Notes under the pieces: model-generated
Database searches by the model: none
Seen by the model: only the letters and a program-made list of their open reading frames with translations
What the model was told of the DNA's origin: nothing
Program-made: the position numbers and the translations under genes
Assembly (NCBI RefSeq): GCF_000189275.1
Contig: NZ_AEVT01000093.1
Location: forward strand, 62,001-126,000
DNA: 64,000 bases
Origin: Vibrio sinaloensis DSM 21326
Lineage (GTDB): Bacteria > Pseudomonadota > Gammaproteobacteria > Enterobacterales > Vibrionaceae
Direction: 5' to 3'
Part shown: positions 18,950-28,297 of the stretch, in pieces
Numbering within the stretch: position 1 is the stretch's first letter
Layout: every line of letters begins with the position of its first letter

Positions 18950-20386
18950 ATGGAAAGAGTGGTTGACCTCAATCGTTGGCAAAAGGAACATGTGAAATCC
19001 GAGCAAGAGCTCAGGGCGCTTTTTGACGAAGTCAGTGCCTGCTACAACGCTCAGCCTTATCCTGACTTAGACTCTCGAATTGACAATTTACTGCAGTTAA
19101 AGCAAGGGTTGCTGGATAAGCAAGATGCTTTGGTTGAGGCATTAAGTCAGGATTATGGTTTTCGAAGTCGCTTTGACAGCTTGATTTGCGATATTTTACC
19201 CGCCGTTTCTCATATCAATTACACCATCAAACACCTTAAGAAATGGATGAAGCCGAGTCGTCGCTCTGCGGGGCTATTGCTTACGCCTTCTTCAATTAAG
19301 GTGGAGTATCAACCTCTTGGTGTGGTGGGTGTGATCGTACCTTGGAATTTTCCTATCGTACTCAGTATTGCGCCTATCGTGACCGCTTTAGCCGCGGGCA
19401 ATCGCGTTATGGTAAAACTGAGTGAACATACTCACCATACCAACCAGGTTCTAAGCCAAATCTTTGGTGGACTGGACAAGCAAGTCTTCCCTATTGAAGG
19501 CGAAGCCGACATCGCCAGTTACTTCTCGCAGTTGCCTTTCCATCATTTGTTGTTCACGGGCTCGACACCAGTTGGGCGCCTAGTTGCTCAAGCCGCAGCG
19601 AAGAATCTCACTCCAGTCACTTTAGAGCTGGGTGGCAAATCGCCAACCATTATCGATAACCAGATTGATTTAAAGCGTGCCGTGGATGCGGTGCTGCTGG
19701 GCAAATCGGTCAATGCAGGGCAAATATGTGTCGCACCGGACTATGTCTTGGTACCCAAAGGTAAAGAGTTAGCTTTTATTCGTTTGTATCTGCAACGTTT
19801 TCAATCTCTTTACGTCGAAAAAGGTAACGCCGATTCTGTGTCACAGATCATTAATGACGCACAGTTTGCTCGTCTGAATGGTCTACTCGATGATGCGAAA
19901 GCGCAGGGCGCAGGAGTCCATACTCTTGAAAATGTTGAGGTGACAGGTCGACGTATGCTTCCGCAATTACTGACCGGCGTGACAGAGCAAATGCAGGTTA
20001 TGCAGCAAGAAATTTTTGGTCCAATATTGCCTGTGATTGGTTACCGACACTTGAACGAAGTGTTTTCTTACGTTAACGCCAAGCCAAGACCCTTAGCGTT
20101 GTACTTGATGTCGGATGACAAAATCTTGCAACGTCAGATTATTGAGCAAACGCACAGTGGTGGTGTCGCGGTTAACGATACCTTACTGCATGTGGCGGCT
20201 GAAGATGCACCGTTTGGCGGTATTGGGGAGTCCGGAATTGGTCATTATCATGGCGTTGAGGGCTTCCAGACATTGTCTAAAGCCAAGACGGTGCTCCAAA
20301 CCCCTAGTTGGCTGCCCCGCAGCCGACTCATACTTAAGTTCCGTACTTTTGCTGAAGGGGCGTTGAGCAAGCTGTTTATTCGCTAA
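18950..20386 (+). CDS. Coniferyl-aldehyde-type NAD(P) aldehyde dehydrogenase
   Basis: A 478-aa ALDH-superfamily enzyme most like coniferyl aldehyde dehydrogenases (CalB), which oxidise aromatic or medium-chain aldehydes to acids. The Rossmann part holds VVGVIVPWNFPIVLS, the catalytic Glu lies in LELGGKSP, the catalytic Cys in NAGQICVAPDY, and EIFGPILPV follows. The C-terminal stretch (SRLILKFRTF...) is hydrophobic/basic, as in other CalB-like proteins. True coniferyl aldehyde use is unlikely to be its only role in a vibrio. It is a single gene ending at a bidirectional hairpin shared with the convergent lysR gene. Confidence 0.88.
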   Translation: MERVVDLNRWQKEHVKSEQELRALFDEVSACYNAQPYPDLDSRIDNLLQLKQGLLDKQDALVEALSQDYGFRSRFDSLICDILPAVSHINYTIKHLKKWMKPSRRSAGLLLTPSSIKVEYQPLGVVGVIVPWNFPIVLSIAPIVTALAAGNRVMVKLSEHTHHTNQVLSQIFGGLDKQVFPIEGEADIASYFSQLPFHHLLFTGSTPVGRLVAQAAAKNLTPVTLELGGKSPTIIDNQIDLKRAVDAVLLGKSVNAGQICVAPDYVLVPKGKELAFIRLYLQRFQSLYVEKGNADSVSQIINDAQFARLNGLLDDAKAQGAGVHTLENVEVTGRRMLPQLLTGVTEQMQVMQQEIFGPILPVIGYRHLNEVFSYVNAKPRPLALYLMSDDKILQRQIIEQTHSGGVAVNDTLLHVAAEDAPFGGIGESGIGHYHGVEGFQTLSKAKTVLQTPSWLPRSRLILKFRTFAEGALSKLFIR

Positions 20387-20390
20387 TCCA

Positions 20391-20425
20391 AGCAAAACGG
20401 GTGAGTCAATATTGACTGTTTTGCT
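20391..20425. terminator. Hairpin between convergent aldehyde dehydrogenase and lysR genes
   Basis: AGCAAAAC and GTTTTGCT flank an inner AGTCAATATTGACT palindrome, giving A/T runs on both sides. It probably ends transcription in both directions. Confidence 0.6.
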
Positions 20426-21324
20426 CAAAACTCGCGCCTTTCAAAGTAATGTTTAACGAACTCAATAAAAAGCTTCAACCGCTTCGGCTGGTAGCGGTCT
20501 CTGTGGTATATCATTGAAAAATCGACACTAGGCACTCGCCAATTAGTAAACACTTCTTTGAGCGCTCCTTGTTTTATCTCTTGTTGACAATAGATGACAG
20601 GCACTCGAATGATACCGTTGCCATCGAGAGCGCCTTTAAGCAATACCCGGCCGTTTTTGCATTGTAAGTGACCATTGACGTGGACATCGTAGCTCTGCTG
20701 AAGGCTGGTGTGTTCAAAGCTCCAACGTTTCACTGACCCTGTTAAACATTGATGACTGTTCAATTGCTTAGGGTGACTGAGAGACTCGTTGCGGGCGAGG
20801 TAATCAGGGCTGGCTAAGGTGCCCATTTCTATATTCATCAGCTTGCGGGCGATAAAGCCGGCATCCTCGAGTTTACCCATCCGAAAGGCGATATCGAATT
20901 CATCTTCAATCAAATCTACCCTATGGCTGCTAAAGTCGAGATTGATAGTTATCTGAGGGTGAAGGCGCATAAAGTCTGACGCAACTTGAGCGATGACCTC
21001 CTCTCCCAGATAACCACCGACACAGTTTATTTTCAGCTCTCCTTGCAGCACTTCGATATCTTCAACAGCCGTTAACAATGCTTGGTCGATGTCATTCAGT
21101 GCTTTTTCACATTGCTGGTAGAAGGTTTTACCCGCGTCGGTCAGTTTGAGCATTCGTGTGGTACGCATCAGCAAGGTCACGCCCATCTGTTTCTCGAGCT
21201 GACTAATTTGCCGCGAGACATGCGAACGAGAAACATCAAGCGCTTCAGCCGCTTTGGTAAAGTTGCCAAGCTGTGCGATGAGAACAAAGGAGCGGATATC
21301 AGCGAGGTTGATCTGATTGAGCAT
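20425..21324 (-). CDS. LysR-family transcriptional regulator
   Basis: A 299-aa LysR protein with an N-terminal winged helix (residues 1-65, including NFTKAAEALDVSRSHVSRQI) and a substrate-binding domain resembling the CrgA/DsdC-like group (IAFRMGKLEDAGFIARKL). It is divergent from the SDR gene with a 152-bp gap, the usual arrangement for a LysR regulator and its target. Ligand unknown. Confidence 0.92.
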   Translation of the reverse strand: MLNQINLADIRSFVLIAQLGNFTKAAEALDVSRSHVSRQISQLEKQMGVTLLMRTTRMLKLTDAGKTFYQQCEKALNDIDQALLTAVEDIEVLQGELKINCVGGYLGEEVIAQVASDFMRLHPQITINLDFSSHRVDLIEDEFDIAFRMGKLEDAGFIARKLMNIEMGTLASPDYLARNESLSHPKQLNSHQCLTGSVKRWSFEHTSLQQSYDVHVNGHLQCKNGRVLLKGALDGNGIIRVPVIYCQQEIKQGALKEVFTNWRVPSVDFSMIYHRDRYQPKRLKLFIEFVKHYFERREF

Positions 21325-21476
21325 AGTATCACCCTAGGATTCATTGAATAACTATTGTTGCACTACAGCAATAGTGTTTCAACTAAAGTGATATATATCA
21401 ACAAAGCCAAGTCTTCTAATATACCTCCATCGCAGCAAACGGCTGCAAGAAGTCAGGTTATTAGAGGAATCAAAAC

Positions 21477-22196
21477 ATGAAAAAACTTATCGTAATCACA
21501 GGTGCAAGTTCTGGTATTGGTGAAGCCATCGCTCGTCGATTAAGCGATGCTGGCCACCCTCTACTGCTTCTTGCTCGTCGTGTTGAGCGTCTGCAAGCGC
21601 TTAATCTACCGAACACTCTGTGTGAAAAAGTGGACGTCACTGACCAAGCGAGTTTTATCGCGGCAATCGAAAAAGCGGAGGCGCAGTACGGTCCAGCAGA
21701 TGGCTTGGTCAACAATGCGGGTGTTATGTTACTGGGTCAAATTGATACTCAAGACGCGACTGAGTGGAAGCGCATGTTCGATGTAAACGTAATTGGTCTA
21801 CTAAACGGCATGCAAGCGGTACTGTCGCCTATGATGAGCCGCAACAGTGGCACCATCATTAATATTAGTTCTATCGCAGGCAAGAAAACTTTCCCGAACC
21901 ATGCGGCTTACTGTGGTACTAAGTTTGCAGTACATGCTATTTCTGAAAATGTACGTGAAGAAGTGGCGGCGTCTAATGTTCGTGTGACTACGATTGCTCC
22001 AGGAGCGGTTGAGACTGAGCTTCTTTCTCATACTACGTCGCAAGAAATCAAAGATGGCTACGATGATTGGAAAGTTGATATGGGCGGTGTATTAGCGGCG
22101 GATGATATTGCTCGCGCAGTTGAGTTTGCTTACAACCAGCCACAGAATGTTTGTGTGCGTGAAATTGCTTTAGCGCCGACCAAGCAACAACCATAA
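21477..22196 (+). CDS. Short-chain dehydrogenase/reductase (classical SDR)
   Basis: A 239-aa classical SDR of the YdfG/serine-3-dehydrogenase-like group. It has a TGASSGIG cofactor loop at residues 8-15, NNAG, a Ser in INISSIAG and the active YxxxK in AAYCGTKFA. An Arg at the end of the second strand (LLARR) suggests NADP preference. It is the likely target of the divergent LysR gene. AGAGGAATCAAAAC precedes the ATG. Substrate unknown. Confidence 0.9.
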   Translation: MKKLIVITGASSGIGEAIARRLSDAGHPLLLLARRVERLQALNLPNTLCEKVDVTDQASFIAAIEKAEAQYGPADGLVNNAGVMLLGQIDTQDATEWKRMFDVNVIGLLNGMQAVLSPMMSRNSGTIINISSIAGKKTFPNHAAYCGTKFAVHAISENVREEVAASNVRVTTIAPGAVETELLSHTTSQEIKDGYDDWKVDMGGVLAADDIARAVEFAYNQPQNVCVREIALAPTKQQP

Positions 22197-22219
22197 AAAC
22201 GTGATACTAATTCCAAAAG

Positions 22220-22245
22220 GAGCCTGCAACATGCGGGCTCTTTTT
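22220..22245 (+). terminator. Rho-independent terminator after the SDR gene
   Basis: The stem GAGCCTGCA/TGCGGGCTC (one G-T pair) is followed by TTTTTG. Confidence 0.85.
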
Positions 22246-22328
22246 GTTGTTAGCTCTGGTCCTTTCCAAATCCTAGATTCCCCTCTATAAACATAACTAT
22301 GAATAAGCTTGCTTATGTTGGAGTGAGA

Positions 22329-23090
22329 ATGGAAAACGCTGAACTAAGAGAAGACACGGATGAGCTTCAACTGGCACCTAGCGAGGAAACGGAACGAATA
22401 GCAGAGCCGAATGCCTGTATCCGTTATGGAGAGGATGCTTTCGCTGATATCACGCCGTTGTGTGAGGTCGCCTGTATCATCACAACCCCAATGAAAAAGG
22501 TGCTGAAATTTCGCTCACGATACATTGGAATGCACTCAAACAATATCATTTTACTAGAATCCCCTAAGATCACGCCGAAAGAGATTGCGGTGTTTTTGCA
22601 ACGTGGCTATGCAATCCAAGCGTGCGTGGTCAGTGCCAAAGGTGAAGGGGCAAGGGTTTACTTTAAAAGTAAAGTCGAGTATGTGCTTAACGGTGGCTCA
22701 ACAGGTTTGTTGCTGATTACCTTACCGAAAGCCACCCAAGTGGTGGTTGGTTTGCGTGAAAGCGCTCGGTTGGAGCTTGCTATAGATGCGATCATTGATC
22801 CCGAAGGTCATAAGTATCTTGGACAAATTCGCGATATTTCTCAGTCAGGATGCCTCATCGTAATTGATCGGTCACTGAGTCACTATCAAGTGGGCAATAT
22901 GATTGAGCTAACGATCTCGACAGGTGACGATTCAAATTCGGATCCACTCAAAGCCATTGTTAAAAACGTCTCCCAAAGCAGCCAATACAAAAAGTATGGC
23001 GTGCAATTTGAAGAGGGCAGCGTAGAGTACGTCAAGAGCCTGATTGAGCGCCTTAATTTCTGCCAAGATCAGCAAAAATTTTCCTTATAA
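22329..23090 (+). CDS. PilZ-domain c-di-GMP receptor (YcgR-like)
   Basis: A 253-aa cytoplasmic protein with an N-terminal YcgR-like beta domain (about residues 45-135) and a C-terminal PilZ domain (about 140-245). The c-di-GMP-binding RxxxR is intact at R143-R147 (RESAR) and the second motif is DISQSG. The ATG at 22329 was chosen because TTGGAGTGAG precedes it; the ATG ten codons upstream at 22299 has no ribosome site. It may link c-di-GMP to motility or surface behaviour. Two c-di-GMP enzymes occur elsewhere in the window, but none is adjacent. Confidence 0.88.
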   Translation: MENAELREDTDELQLAPSEETERIAEPNACIRYGEDAFADITPLCEVACIITTPMKKVLKFRSRYIGMHSNNIILLESPKITPKEIAVFLQRGYAIQACVVSAKGEGARVYFKSKVEYVLNGGSTGLLLITLPKATQVVVGLRESARLELAIDAIIDPEGHKYLGQIRDISQSGCLIVIDRSLSHYQVGNMIELTISTGDDSNSDPLKAIVKNVSQSSQYKKYGVQFEEGSVEYVKSLIERLNFCQDQQKFSL

Positions 23091-23173
23091 GCGAGTGACA
23101 AGAGCTGCGGCTTGTTTGACTGGACTATACTTGAAGTGAACAATCCAGTATGCCAACAAGTGGAAGGTGAAAC

Positions 23174-23350
23174 ATGGAATTACGCAATGAAAAAGGCGAA
23201 GTTACCCGTGTGGCGGATAATCTCACCATCAAAGAAGTGTTGGAAATGGGCTATACGATCGACTTGTGTGATGAGGCCTATGATCCAAATGAACACTGGA
23301 GCGCTCAGGCTGATCCGCAAGGAAAACGCAGCGAATTTCCAGAAAGTTAA
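23174..23350 (+). CDS. Small 58-aa acidic protein, unknown function
   Basis: A short ORF with an excellent ribosome site (GGAAGGTGAAAC before ATG) and a strong terminator 12 bp after the stop. The product begins MELRNEKGEVTRVADNLTIK and is soluble and acidic, without signal peptide or cysteine pair. Composition and signals support a real gene. I do not recognise the family. It lies between the PilZ gene and convergent nagB. Confidence 0.7.
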   Translation: MELRNEKGEVTRVADNLTIKEVLEMGYTIDLCDEAYDPNEHWSAQADPQGKRSEFPES

Positions 23351-23361
23351 GCATACAAACT

Positions 23362-23390
23362 AAAAATCCGAGCGTGATGCTCGGATTTTT
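23362..23390. terminator. Bidirectional terminator between the 58-aa gene and nagB
   Basis: A perfect 12-bp stem AAAAATCCGAGC/GCTCGGATTTTT with a 5-nt loop; T-runs on both strands serve the convergent genes. Confidence 0.92.
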
Positions 23391-23413
23391 TAATTACCTG
23401 TGAAACAAAAAGG

Positions 23414-24214
23414 TTAGAAACCTTTAATGTTCTCAGCTTCAAGTTCAGTGAAGTATTTGACGGTTTTCACTTTTAGCTCTTGAGTCGCTGGCTCATCACA
23501 AACGATCACGGCTTTAGGATGTAACTGCAGTGCAGAAACTGTCCATAGGTGGTTTACGCTGCCTTCAACGGCTGCTTCAAGTGCCAACGCTTTGTTGTGC
23601 CCTGTTACTAGGATCATGATCTCTTCAGCGTCCAACAGAGTGCCAACACCAATAGTTAGTGCGTACTTAGGTACTTGATTGATGTCACCATCAAAGAAGC
23701 GTGAGTTAGCGATACGAGTATCTTCAGTGAGTGTTTTAATGCGCGTACGAGATGACAATGAAGACGCTGGTTCATTGAATGCAATGTGACCATCGTTACC
23801 GACACCACCCATGAATAGATTGATCTTGCCGTACGATTTGATCTTATCTTCGTAACGCTTACATTCTACGTCGTTATCTGCTGCGTTACCATCTAGCAAG
23901 TTGATGTTTTCTTCTTGAATATCAATGTGATTGAAGAAGTTGTTGTACATGAACGAGCGGTACGACTCAGGGTGATCGGCTGGGATACCGATGTACTCAT
24001 CCATGTTGAAAGTCACAACATGCTTGAAGCTTACTTCACCCGCTTTGTGTAGCTCGATCAGGGCTTTGTAAGTAGCAAGTGGTGTACCGCCAGTAGGTAG
24101 ACCAAGAACGAACGGACGCTCTGCTGTTGGATTGAAGTCGTTAATGCGTTTAACGATGTGTGCTGCTGCCCACTTACCTACTTGTGCTGCTTGGTTTAAC
24201 GGGATAAGTCTCAT
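23414..24214 (-). CDS. nagB: Glucosamine-6-phosphate deaminase
   Basis: A 266-aa cytoplasmic enzyme that converts glucosamine-6-phosphate to fructose-6-phosphate and ammonia, the last step of chitin-derived amino sugar use. Family motifs are visible: [10 protein letters not shown], the catalytic-Asp loop TFNMDEYIG and [16 protein letters not shown]. Length equals E. coli NagB. AGGGG precedes the ATG at 24214. It is monocistronic here, with no nagA next to it. It fits functionally with the secreted chitinase about 10 kb away. Confidence 0.97.
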   Translation of the reverse strand: MRLIPLNQAAQVGKWAAAHIVKRINDFNPTAERPFVLGLPTGGTPLATYKALIELHKAGEVSFKHVVTFNMDEYIGIPADHPESYRSFMYNNFFNHIDIQEENINLLDGNAADNDVECKRYEDKIKSYGKINLFMGGVGNDGHIAFNEPASSLSSRTRIKTLTEDTRIANSRFFDGDINQVPKYALTIGVGTLLDAEEIMILVTGHNKALALEAAVEGSVNHLWTVSALQLHPKAVIVCDEPATQELKVKTVKYFTELEAENIKGF

Positions 24215-24587
24215 TTTTTGCCCCTAAGTATTAGAATTTATGATGCTCTGAAACATTAATTCGCATTATAAAATAAGTTTCTGAGATCTTCTATTGTTTT
24301 TGGTCAAATTTTCTCTATTAATTTGAGATTGAGTTAAAATTCGCCAAGTTAAACGTTGGCGAACGTGCAATAACGAGTGTGATGAAAAGTGAAAGGGGCA
24401 TTAATTTACGGCGTTAAATTTTACTTCATTGCATGACGTTCTTCGCTATGCTTTGAAATGTGGTGATCCTTGAACAAAAACGGAGCGAGGATTGTGAGGC
24501 GCGTTGCTAGATGAGGTATGATGTAGCGCTCAACTTATTGAGTTGATTGCCGATACAAGAACGATGACTAAAAACTAAGACTTTTGA
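24215..24587. promoter_or_regulatory. nagB / Sel1-gene divergent control region, possible NagC-like site
   Basis: This 373-bp region holds the promoters of nagB and of the Sel1-repeat gene. At 24256-24276 the sequence TTAATTCGCATTATAAAATAA resembles a NagC operator in its TTCG half only, so the match is weak. I see no gene in it. Confidence 0.3.
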
Positions 24588-25769
24588 ATGAACATTATAG
24601 GTATAGCGATAGGTATCACCGGTTTAATGCTGCTCTGCATGTTTTTGTGGATGCTGGCGTTATCAGTGAGAAAGAAGCGTTTGGAGCAGGAGCGGAAAGA
24701 GCGCGAAATTGCTTATCGCAGAGCAATGGAAAAGAACCGCAAACAAGAGCATGAAGAGCGTATCTTTAAAGCAGAAAGTGGTCATATCCCGACTATACTG
24801 TTTCTCGCGAAAGAAGCTGAGCGTACTAAGCCTAAAGAAGCCCTCTATTGGTATACCAAAGCCGCTAAATTAGACAATGTAACGGGTATGTATGGCATTG
24901 TCCGTCTTAGTAACAAAATGCGCCAAGACATGATTTTAAAAGAGCAAGCAAGATTCTGGCAGATTTGTATCGCTGCGGCTGAGGGGAGTTTGGCGCACAA
25001 GTTTGAAATGGGTGTTGCTCTGTTTCACGGTCGGGGTACCGAACCGGATCAACACAAAGCCATTCAAGTGATGGAGTCTGCCGCGGCACAGGGCCATATT
25101 GATGCAATGATATTTCTCGGTGACTGGTTTATCTCGGAAAACAACGCTAATCCAGAGCCTGGGGTTTCAATCGAATACTATCGTCGCGCGGCTGCATTGC
25201 GAAGTAATGAAGGCCGAATGAAACTGGGCTTGAGTTATATTAAAGGACGTGGCGTAAAAGCTGATCATGCCATTGGATGTTATTGGCTCGAGCGAGCGGC
25301 GGAGAAAGGCTACCTAGAAGCCATGTACAATGCCGGTGAAGTTTGGATGGACTATCGTCCCAACGGTGCTGCGATTGCATATATTTGGCTGTTTTTAGCC
25401 AGTCAGCTTGGTTACGAACCTGCCCGTGCTCTACGTGACAGAGTCGCGCTGAATATTGGTGTCGATACGGTGGTTGGCTTGCAGGGTGTTAGTAAGCCAA
25501 TGATGAAGAAAATCCGTGATAACAAAGTTGGTAAACACTCGATTATTAAGGCGCTGAACAAACTCTATAAACGGAAAATTCCCTTGCTTGAGCAATCTGC
25601 CGCTGAGCCAGTTCTAGACCACGCCTCCGTACAACAAGAACCTGCGCTAGAAGACGCAGCGTCTGTGCAACAGTCTGAGGGTTCACAAGGACAAACGCTT
25701 GCTGAATCTGAAGCTACCGAGCAACCCTCGAAGCTAGACTTTAGCCAGTCACCCATGGATAAGCATTAA
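24588..25769 (+). CDS. Membrane-anchored Sel1-repeat protein
   Basis: A 393-aa protein with an N-terminal membrane helix (residues 2-25), a charged coiled-coil-like stretch (about 28-62) and at least four Sel1-type repeats (about 120-290, for example LAHKFEMGVALFHGRGT and EGRMKLGLSYIKGRGV). The C-terminal tail of about 60 residues is low-complexity, rich in Gln/Ser/Glu. Sel1 repeats mediate protein-protein contacts; the partner is unknown. The ribosome site is poor. A strong terminator follows directly. Confidence 0.85.
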   Translation: MNIIGIAIGITGLMLLCMFLWMLALSVRKKRLEQERKEREIAYRRAMEKNRKQEHEERIFKAESGHIPTILFLAKEAERTKPKEALYWYTKAAKLDNVTGMYGIVRLSNKMRQDMILKEQARFWQICIAAAEGSLAHKFEMGVALFHGRGTEPDQHKAIQVMESAAAQGHIDAMIFLGDWFISENNANPEPGVSIEYYRRAAALRSNEGRMKLGLSYIKGRGVKADHAIGCYWLERAAEKGYLEAMYNAGEVWMDYRPNGAAIAYIWLFLASQLGYEPARALRDRVALNIGVDTVVGLQGVSKPMMKKIRDNKVGKHSIIKALNKLYKRKIPLLEQSAAEPVLDHASVQQEPALEDAASVQQSEGSQGQTLAESEATEQPSKLDFSQSPMDKH

Positions 25770-25799
25770 AAAAATGGCCTCTTAAAAGAGGCCATTTTT
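25769..25799. terminator. Bidirectional terminator between the Sel1 gene and sstT
   Basis: A long stem AAAAATGGCCTCTT/AAGAGGCCATTTTT follows the stop codon immediately and faces convergent sstT. Confidence 0.92.
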
Positions 25800-25820
25800 G
25801 TCTTTCTAACTCAGTAAGAA

Positions 25821-27035
25821 CTAGCGATTTTTCTGCTTCGATTTACAGACGGCTGCAGTAAATACAACATCTGTTGAGCTGTTTAGTGCCGTTTCTGCAG
25901 AATCTTGAACCACACCAATAATGAAGCCAACCGCAACAACCTGCATGGCGATTTCGTTTGGAATACCAAATAGGCCACAGGCTAGAGGAATAAGCAGTAG
26001 TGAACCACCCGCTACACCTGAAGCCCCACACGCTGACACTGCAGCGACTAGGCTAAGTAGCAATGCGGTAAGCAGGTCGATTTCGATACCCATAGTATGC
26101 ACAGCTGCTAACGTTAGCGTGGTAATGGTGATTGCAGCACCAGCCATGTTGATGGTCGCGCCAAGAGGAATAGAGACAGAATACGTATCTTCATCCAGTT
26201 TTAGCTTCTCACACAGTGCCATGTTCACTGGGATATTCGCCGCACTTGAACGTGTGAAGAAGGCAGTAACGCCACTTTCACGCAGACATTGGAAAACCAG
26301 TGGGTATGGGTTCTCACCTGTTTTCACTAACACAATGATTGGGTTAACCACCAAAGCGATGATCGCCATTGAGCCAAGCAGTACGGCAAGAAGTTGCGCG
26401 TAGCCAGCAAGCGCTTCAAAGCCTGTTGTCGCCAGTGTAGAAGCGACTAAGCCAAAGATACCAAATGGTGCTAGGCGAATAATGAAGCGTACGATCTGTG
26501 ATACGCCATGGCTAAGATCTTCAAAGACCGCTTTAGTGGTCGCTGACGCGTGATGAAGAGCCAAACCAAGACCTACCGCCCAAGCCAAAATACCGATGTA
26601 GTTAGCACTCATCAGAGCATTGACTGGGTTATCTACCAGTTTAAACAGCAAAGTATGCATCACTTCTGCGATACCTTGCGGTGGGGTTGTCCCCTCAGCA
26701 CCAGATACAAGCGTTAGCGTAGTCGGAAATAGGAAACTAAGTACAACAGCGGTCAAAGCTGCCGTTAGCGTGCCGAAAAGGTAAAGGACTACGATAGGGC
26801 GCATGTAAGTGTGCTGGTTTTTCTTCTGGTTAGCGATCGAAGCCGCAACCAAAATAAAGACCAAGATAGGCGCGACTGCTTTCAGTGCACCGACGAAGAG
26901 GCTTCCAAGTAAACCAGCGTCTTTCGCAGACTCTGGAGCAATTGTCGCTAGGCCAACACCAAGAATGATACCGGCTAGGATTTGCAAAACCAGATTGCCG
27001 CGAGCGAAGCGAGCAATAAGTGAGTTGTGTTGCAT
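25821..27035 (-). CDS. sstT: Sodium/serine-threonine symporter
   Basis: A 404-aa inner-membrane transporter of the DAACS family that imports serine and threonine with Na+. The sequence carries the SstT N-terminus ([20 protein letters not shown]), the serine-rich re-entrant loop region ([13 protein letters not shown]) and the [12 protein letters not shown] motif of family helix 7. Length is typical. AGGGATAATT precedes the ATG at 27035. It is a single gene. Confidence 0.96.
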   Translation of the reverse strand: MQHNSLIARFARGNLVLQILAGIILGVGLATIAPESAKDAGLLGSLFVGALKAVAPILVFILVAASIANQKKNQHTYMRPIVVLYLFGTLTAALTAVVLSFLFPTTLTLVSGAEGTTPPQGIAEVMHTLLFKLVDNPVNALMSANYIGILAWAVGLGLALHHASATTKAVFEDLSHGVSQIVRFIIRLAPFGIFGLVASTLATTGFEALAGYAQLLAVLLGSMAIIALVVNPIIVLVKTGENPYPLVFQCLRESGVTAFFTRSSAANIPVNMALCEKLKLDEDTYSVSIPLGATINMAGAAITITTLTLAAVHTMGIEIDLLTALLLSLVAAVSACGASGVAGGSLLLIPLACGLFGIPNEIAMQVVAVGFIIGVVQDSAETALNSSTDVVFTAAVCKSKQKNR

Positions 27036-27211
27036 AATTATCCCTGCAATGAATAAATTTATAGATTTATAGTAATTTCAGTTATCTTAAACTGAACGGG
27101 ACATACTAGCGCCATGAAATATTGTGTCTAGATTTAATTGAAAATTAGCAGGAAAAATTAAGATTTTAGGTTTTGTGTGAATTATATGTTGCCTAAATGT
27201 TTTTATGGGTA

Positions 27212-27236
27212 ACAAAAAAGGAGCCGAAGCTCCTTA
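27212..27236 (-). terminator. Rho-independent terminator of the copper delivery operon
   Basis: On the minus strand a 7-bp stem AAGGAGC/GCTCCTT with a TTCG tetraloop is followed by a T-run, 23 bp after the PCuC stop. Confidence 0.85.
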
Positions 27237-27258
27237 GTCTCTGTAGGGGGCTGTGGCC

Positions 27259-27705
27259 TTAGTGGTGGTGCTTCATTCCACTCATGACTTTCTTGATCGG
27301 CGCTGAGAAAGAGTGTTGCTGGCCATTAGCGAAAGTGACTTGAACGTCGATCGTTTCCCCTTCGACGAGCGGCTTTTTCAGGTCGAATAACATAATGTGC
27401 AAGCTACCAGGTTTTAGTTCAACCTTACCTTTCGCCGGAATTGTGATCGACTCAACTTGACGCATCTTCATCACATCACCTTCTTTGATAACGTCGTGCA
27501 GTTCTACCTTGCCTGCCGCATCCGTTGTGGCAGAAACAATAGTGCGGTCGGTGGTACCGCGATTCATCATTTCCGCAAACACCGCACTGGTCGCAGCATT
27601 AGGAGGCGTTGCTCGAGCGTAAGCGTCATGAGCCATGATATCCATTTTGGCTTGGGCGAAAGGACTTAAGGCGAGTGTCGTCAACAGTAGGGCTTTCAAC
27701 TTCAT
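27259..27705 (-). CDS. Periplasmic copper chaperone PCu(A)C
   Basis: A 148-aa secreted protein with a signal peptide (cleavage after QA near residue 19). It has the PCu(A)C copper motif H-x10-M-x21-H-x-M, running from ELHD to LHIM, plus a C-terminal MSGMKHHH metal-binding tail. PCu(A)C delivers Cu(I) to the CuA or CuB site of cytochrome oxidases. Its ATG is 1 bp after the stop of the SCO gene, whose last codons supply the ribosome site (AAGGAAAATAAC). It is the third gene of the operon. Confidence 0.93.
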   Translation of the reverse strand: MKLKALLLTTLALSPFAQAKMDIMAHDAYARATPPNAATSAVFAEMMNRGTTDRTIVSATTDAAGKVELHDVIKEGDVMKMRQVESITIPAKGKVELKPGSLHIMLFDLKKPLVEGETIDVQVTFANGQQHSFSAPIKKVMSGMKHHH

Positions 27706-27706
27706 G

Positions 27707-28297
27707 TTATTTTCCTTCAGAACTAAGAGTTTTGAACGCTTCCACGATAGGCGCTGGGGTAAGCGTATGTGGCACTTTCGTGATTAAGGTGCCATCTGGT
27801 TTTAAGAAATAGAAATAGGAGCTGTGATCTAGGGTGTATTTAAGTTCGGAGTTCTCTAACTCCGTTTTTCTAAAGATCACGCCGTAGCGATGAGCCAGCG
27901 GCTTAGTGACTTCAAGTGGCGCTGACAAACCTTCGAGCATTGGGTGGAAATACTGAGCATATTTGTAGGAATCCGCAGCAGCATCGCGTTCAGGGTCTAA
28001 TGAAATAAACATAGGACGGAACTGCTGGGCGATGCTCTCTTCAGTTTGGTTTAAAGCACCGGCAAGCATTGCTAGCGAGGTTGGGCATACATCAGGGCAG
28101 CGGGTAAAACCAAAGTAGACGACACGAATGCGTGAGTCTTGTGAGTCAAAAATGTTCACGGCTTGGTTGTCTTTGCCATACAAGATGACGCTTTCGCTTA
28201 GTGAGGCCTCTTGTTCTGGTTGGGCATCTAAATAGCTCTTGAAACCAAAGCCCAGTACAAAAGCAACAATTAATATTAGCGTCCAGTTCTTACTCAT
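27707..28297 (-). CDS. SCO1/SenC family copper/thiol protein
   Basis: A 196-aa protein with one N-terminal membrane anchor (residues 5-19) and a periplasmic thioredoxin fold. The copper/thiol CxxxC is C67-C71 (RCPDVCP), and the conserved His lies in LDHSSYF. SCO proteins work with PCu(A)C in cytochrome oxidase assembly, so the operon logic is clear. Its ATG overlaps the stop of the upstream gene by 4 bp, implying coupled translation. Confidence 0.94.
   Translation of the reverse strand: MSKNWTLILIVAFVLGFGFKSYLDAQPEQEASLSESVILYGKDNQAVNIFDSQDSRIRVVYFGFTRCPDVCPTSLAMLAGALNQTEESIAQQFRPMFISLDPERDAAADSYKYAQYFHPMLEGLSAPLEVTKPLAHRYGVIFRKTELENSELKYTLDHSSYFYFLKPDGTLITKVPHTLTPAPIVEAFKTLSSEGK

Noticed and set aside
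23112..23363. 83-codon plus-strand frame before nagB
   Set aside because: It is out of frame with the 58-aa ORF at 23174, which has a far better ribosome site and ends just before the terminator.
25921..26403. 160-codon plus-strand frame inside sstT
   Set aside because: Antisense to conserved transporter helices; composition is the complement of hydrophobic codons.
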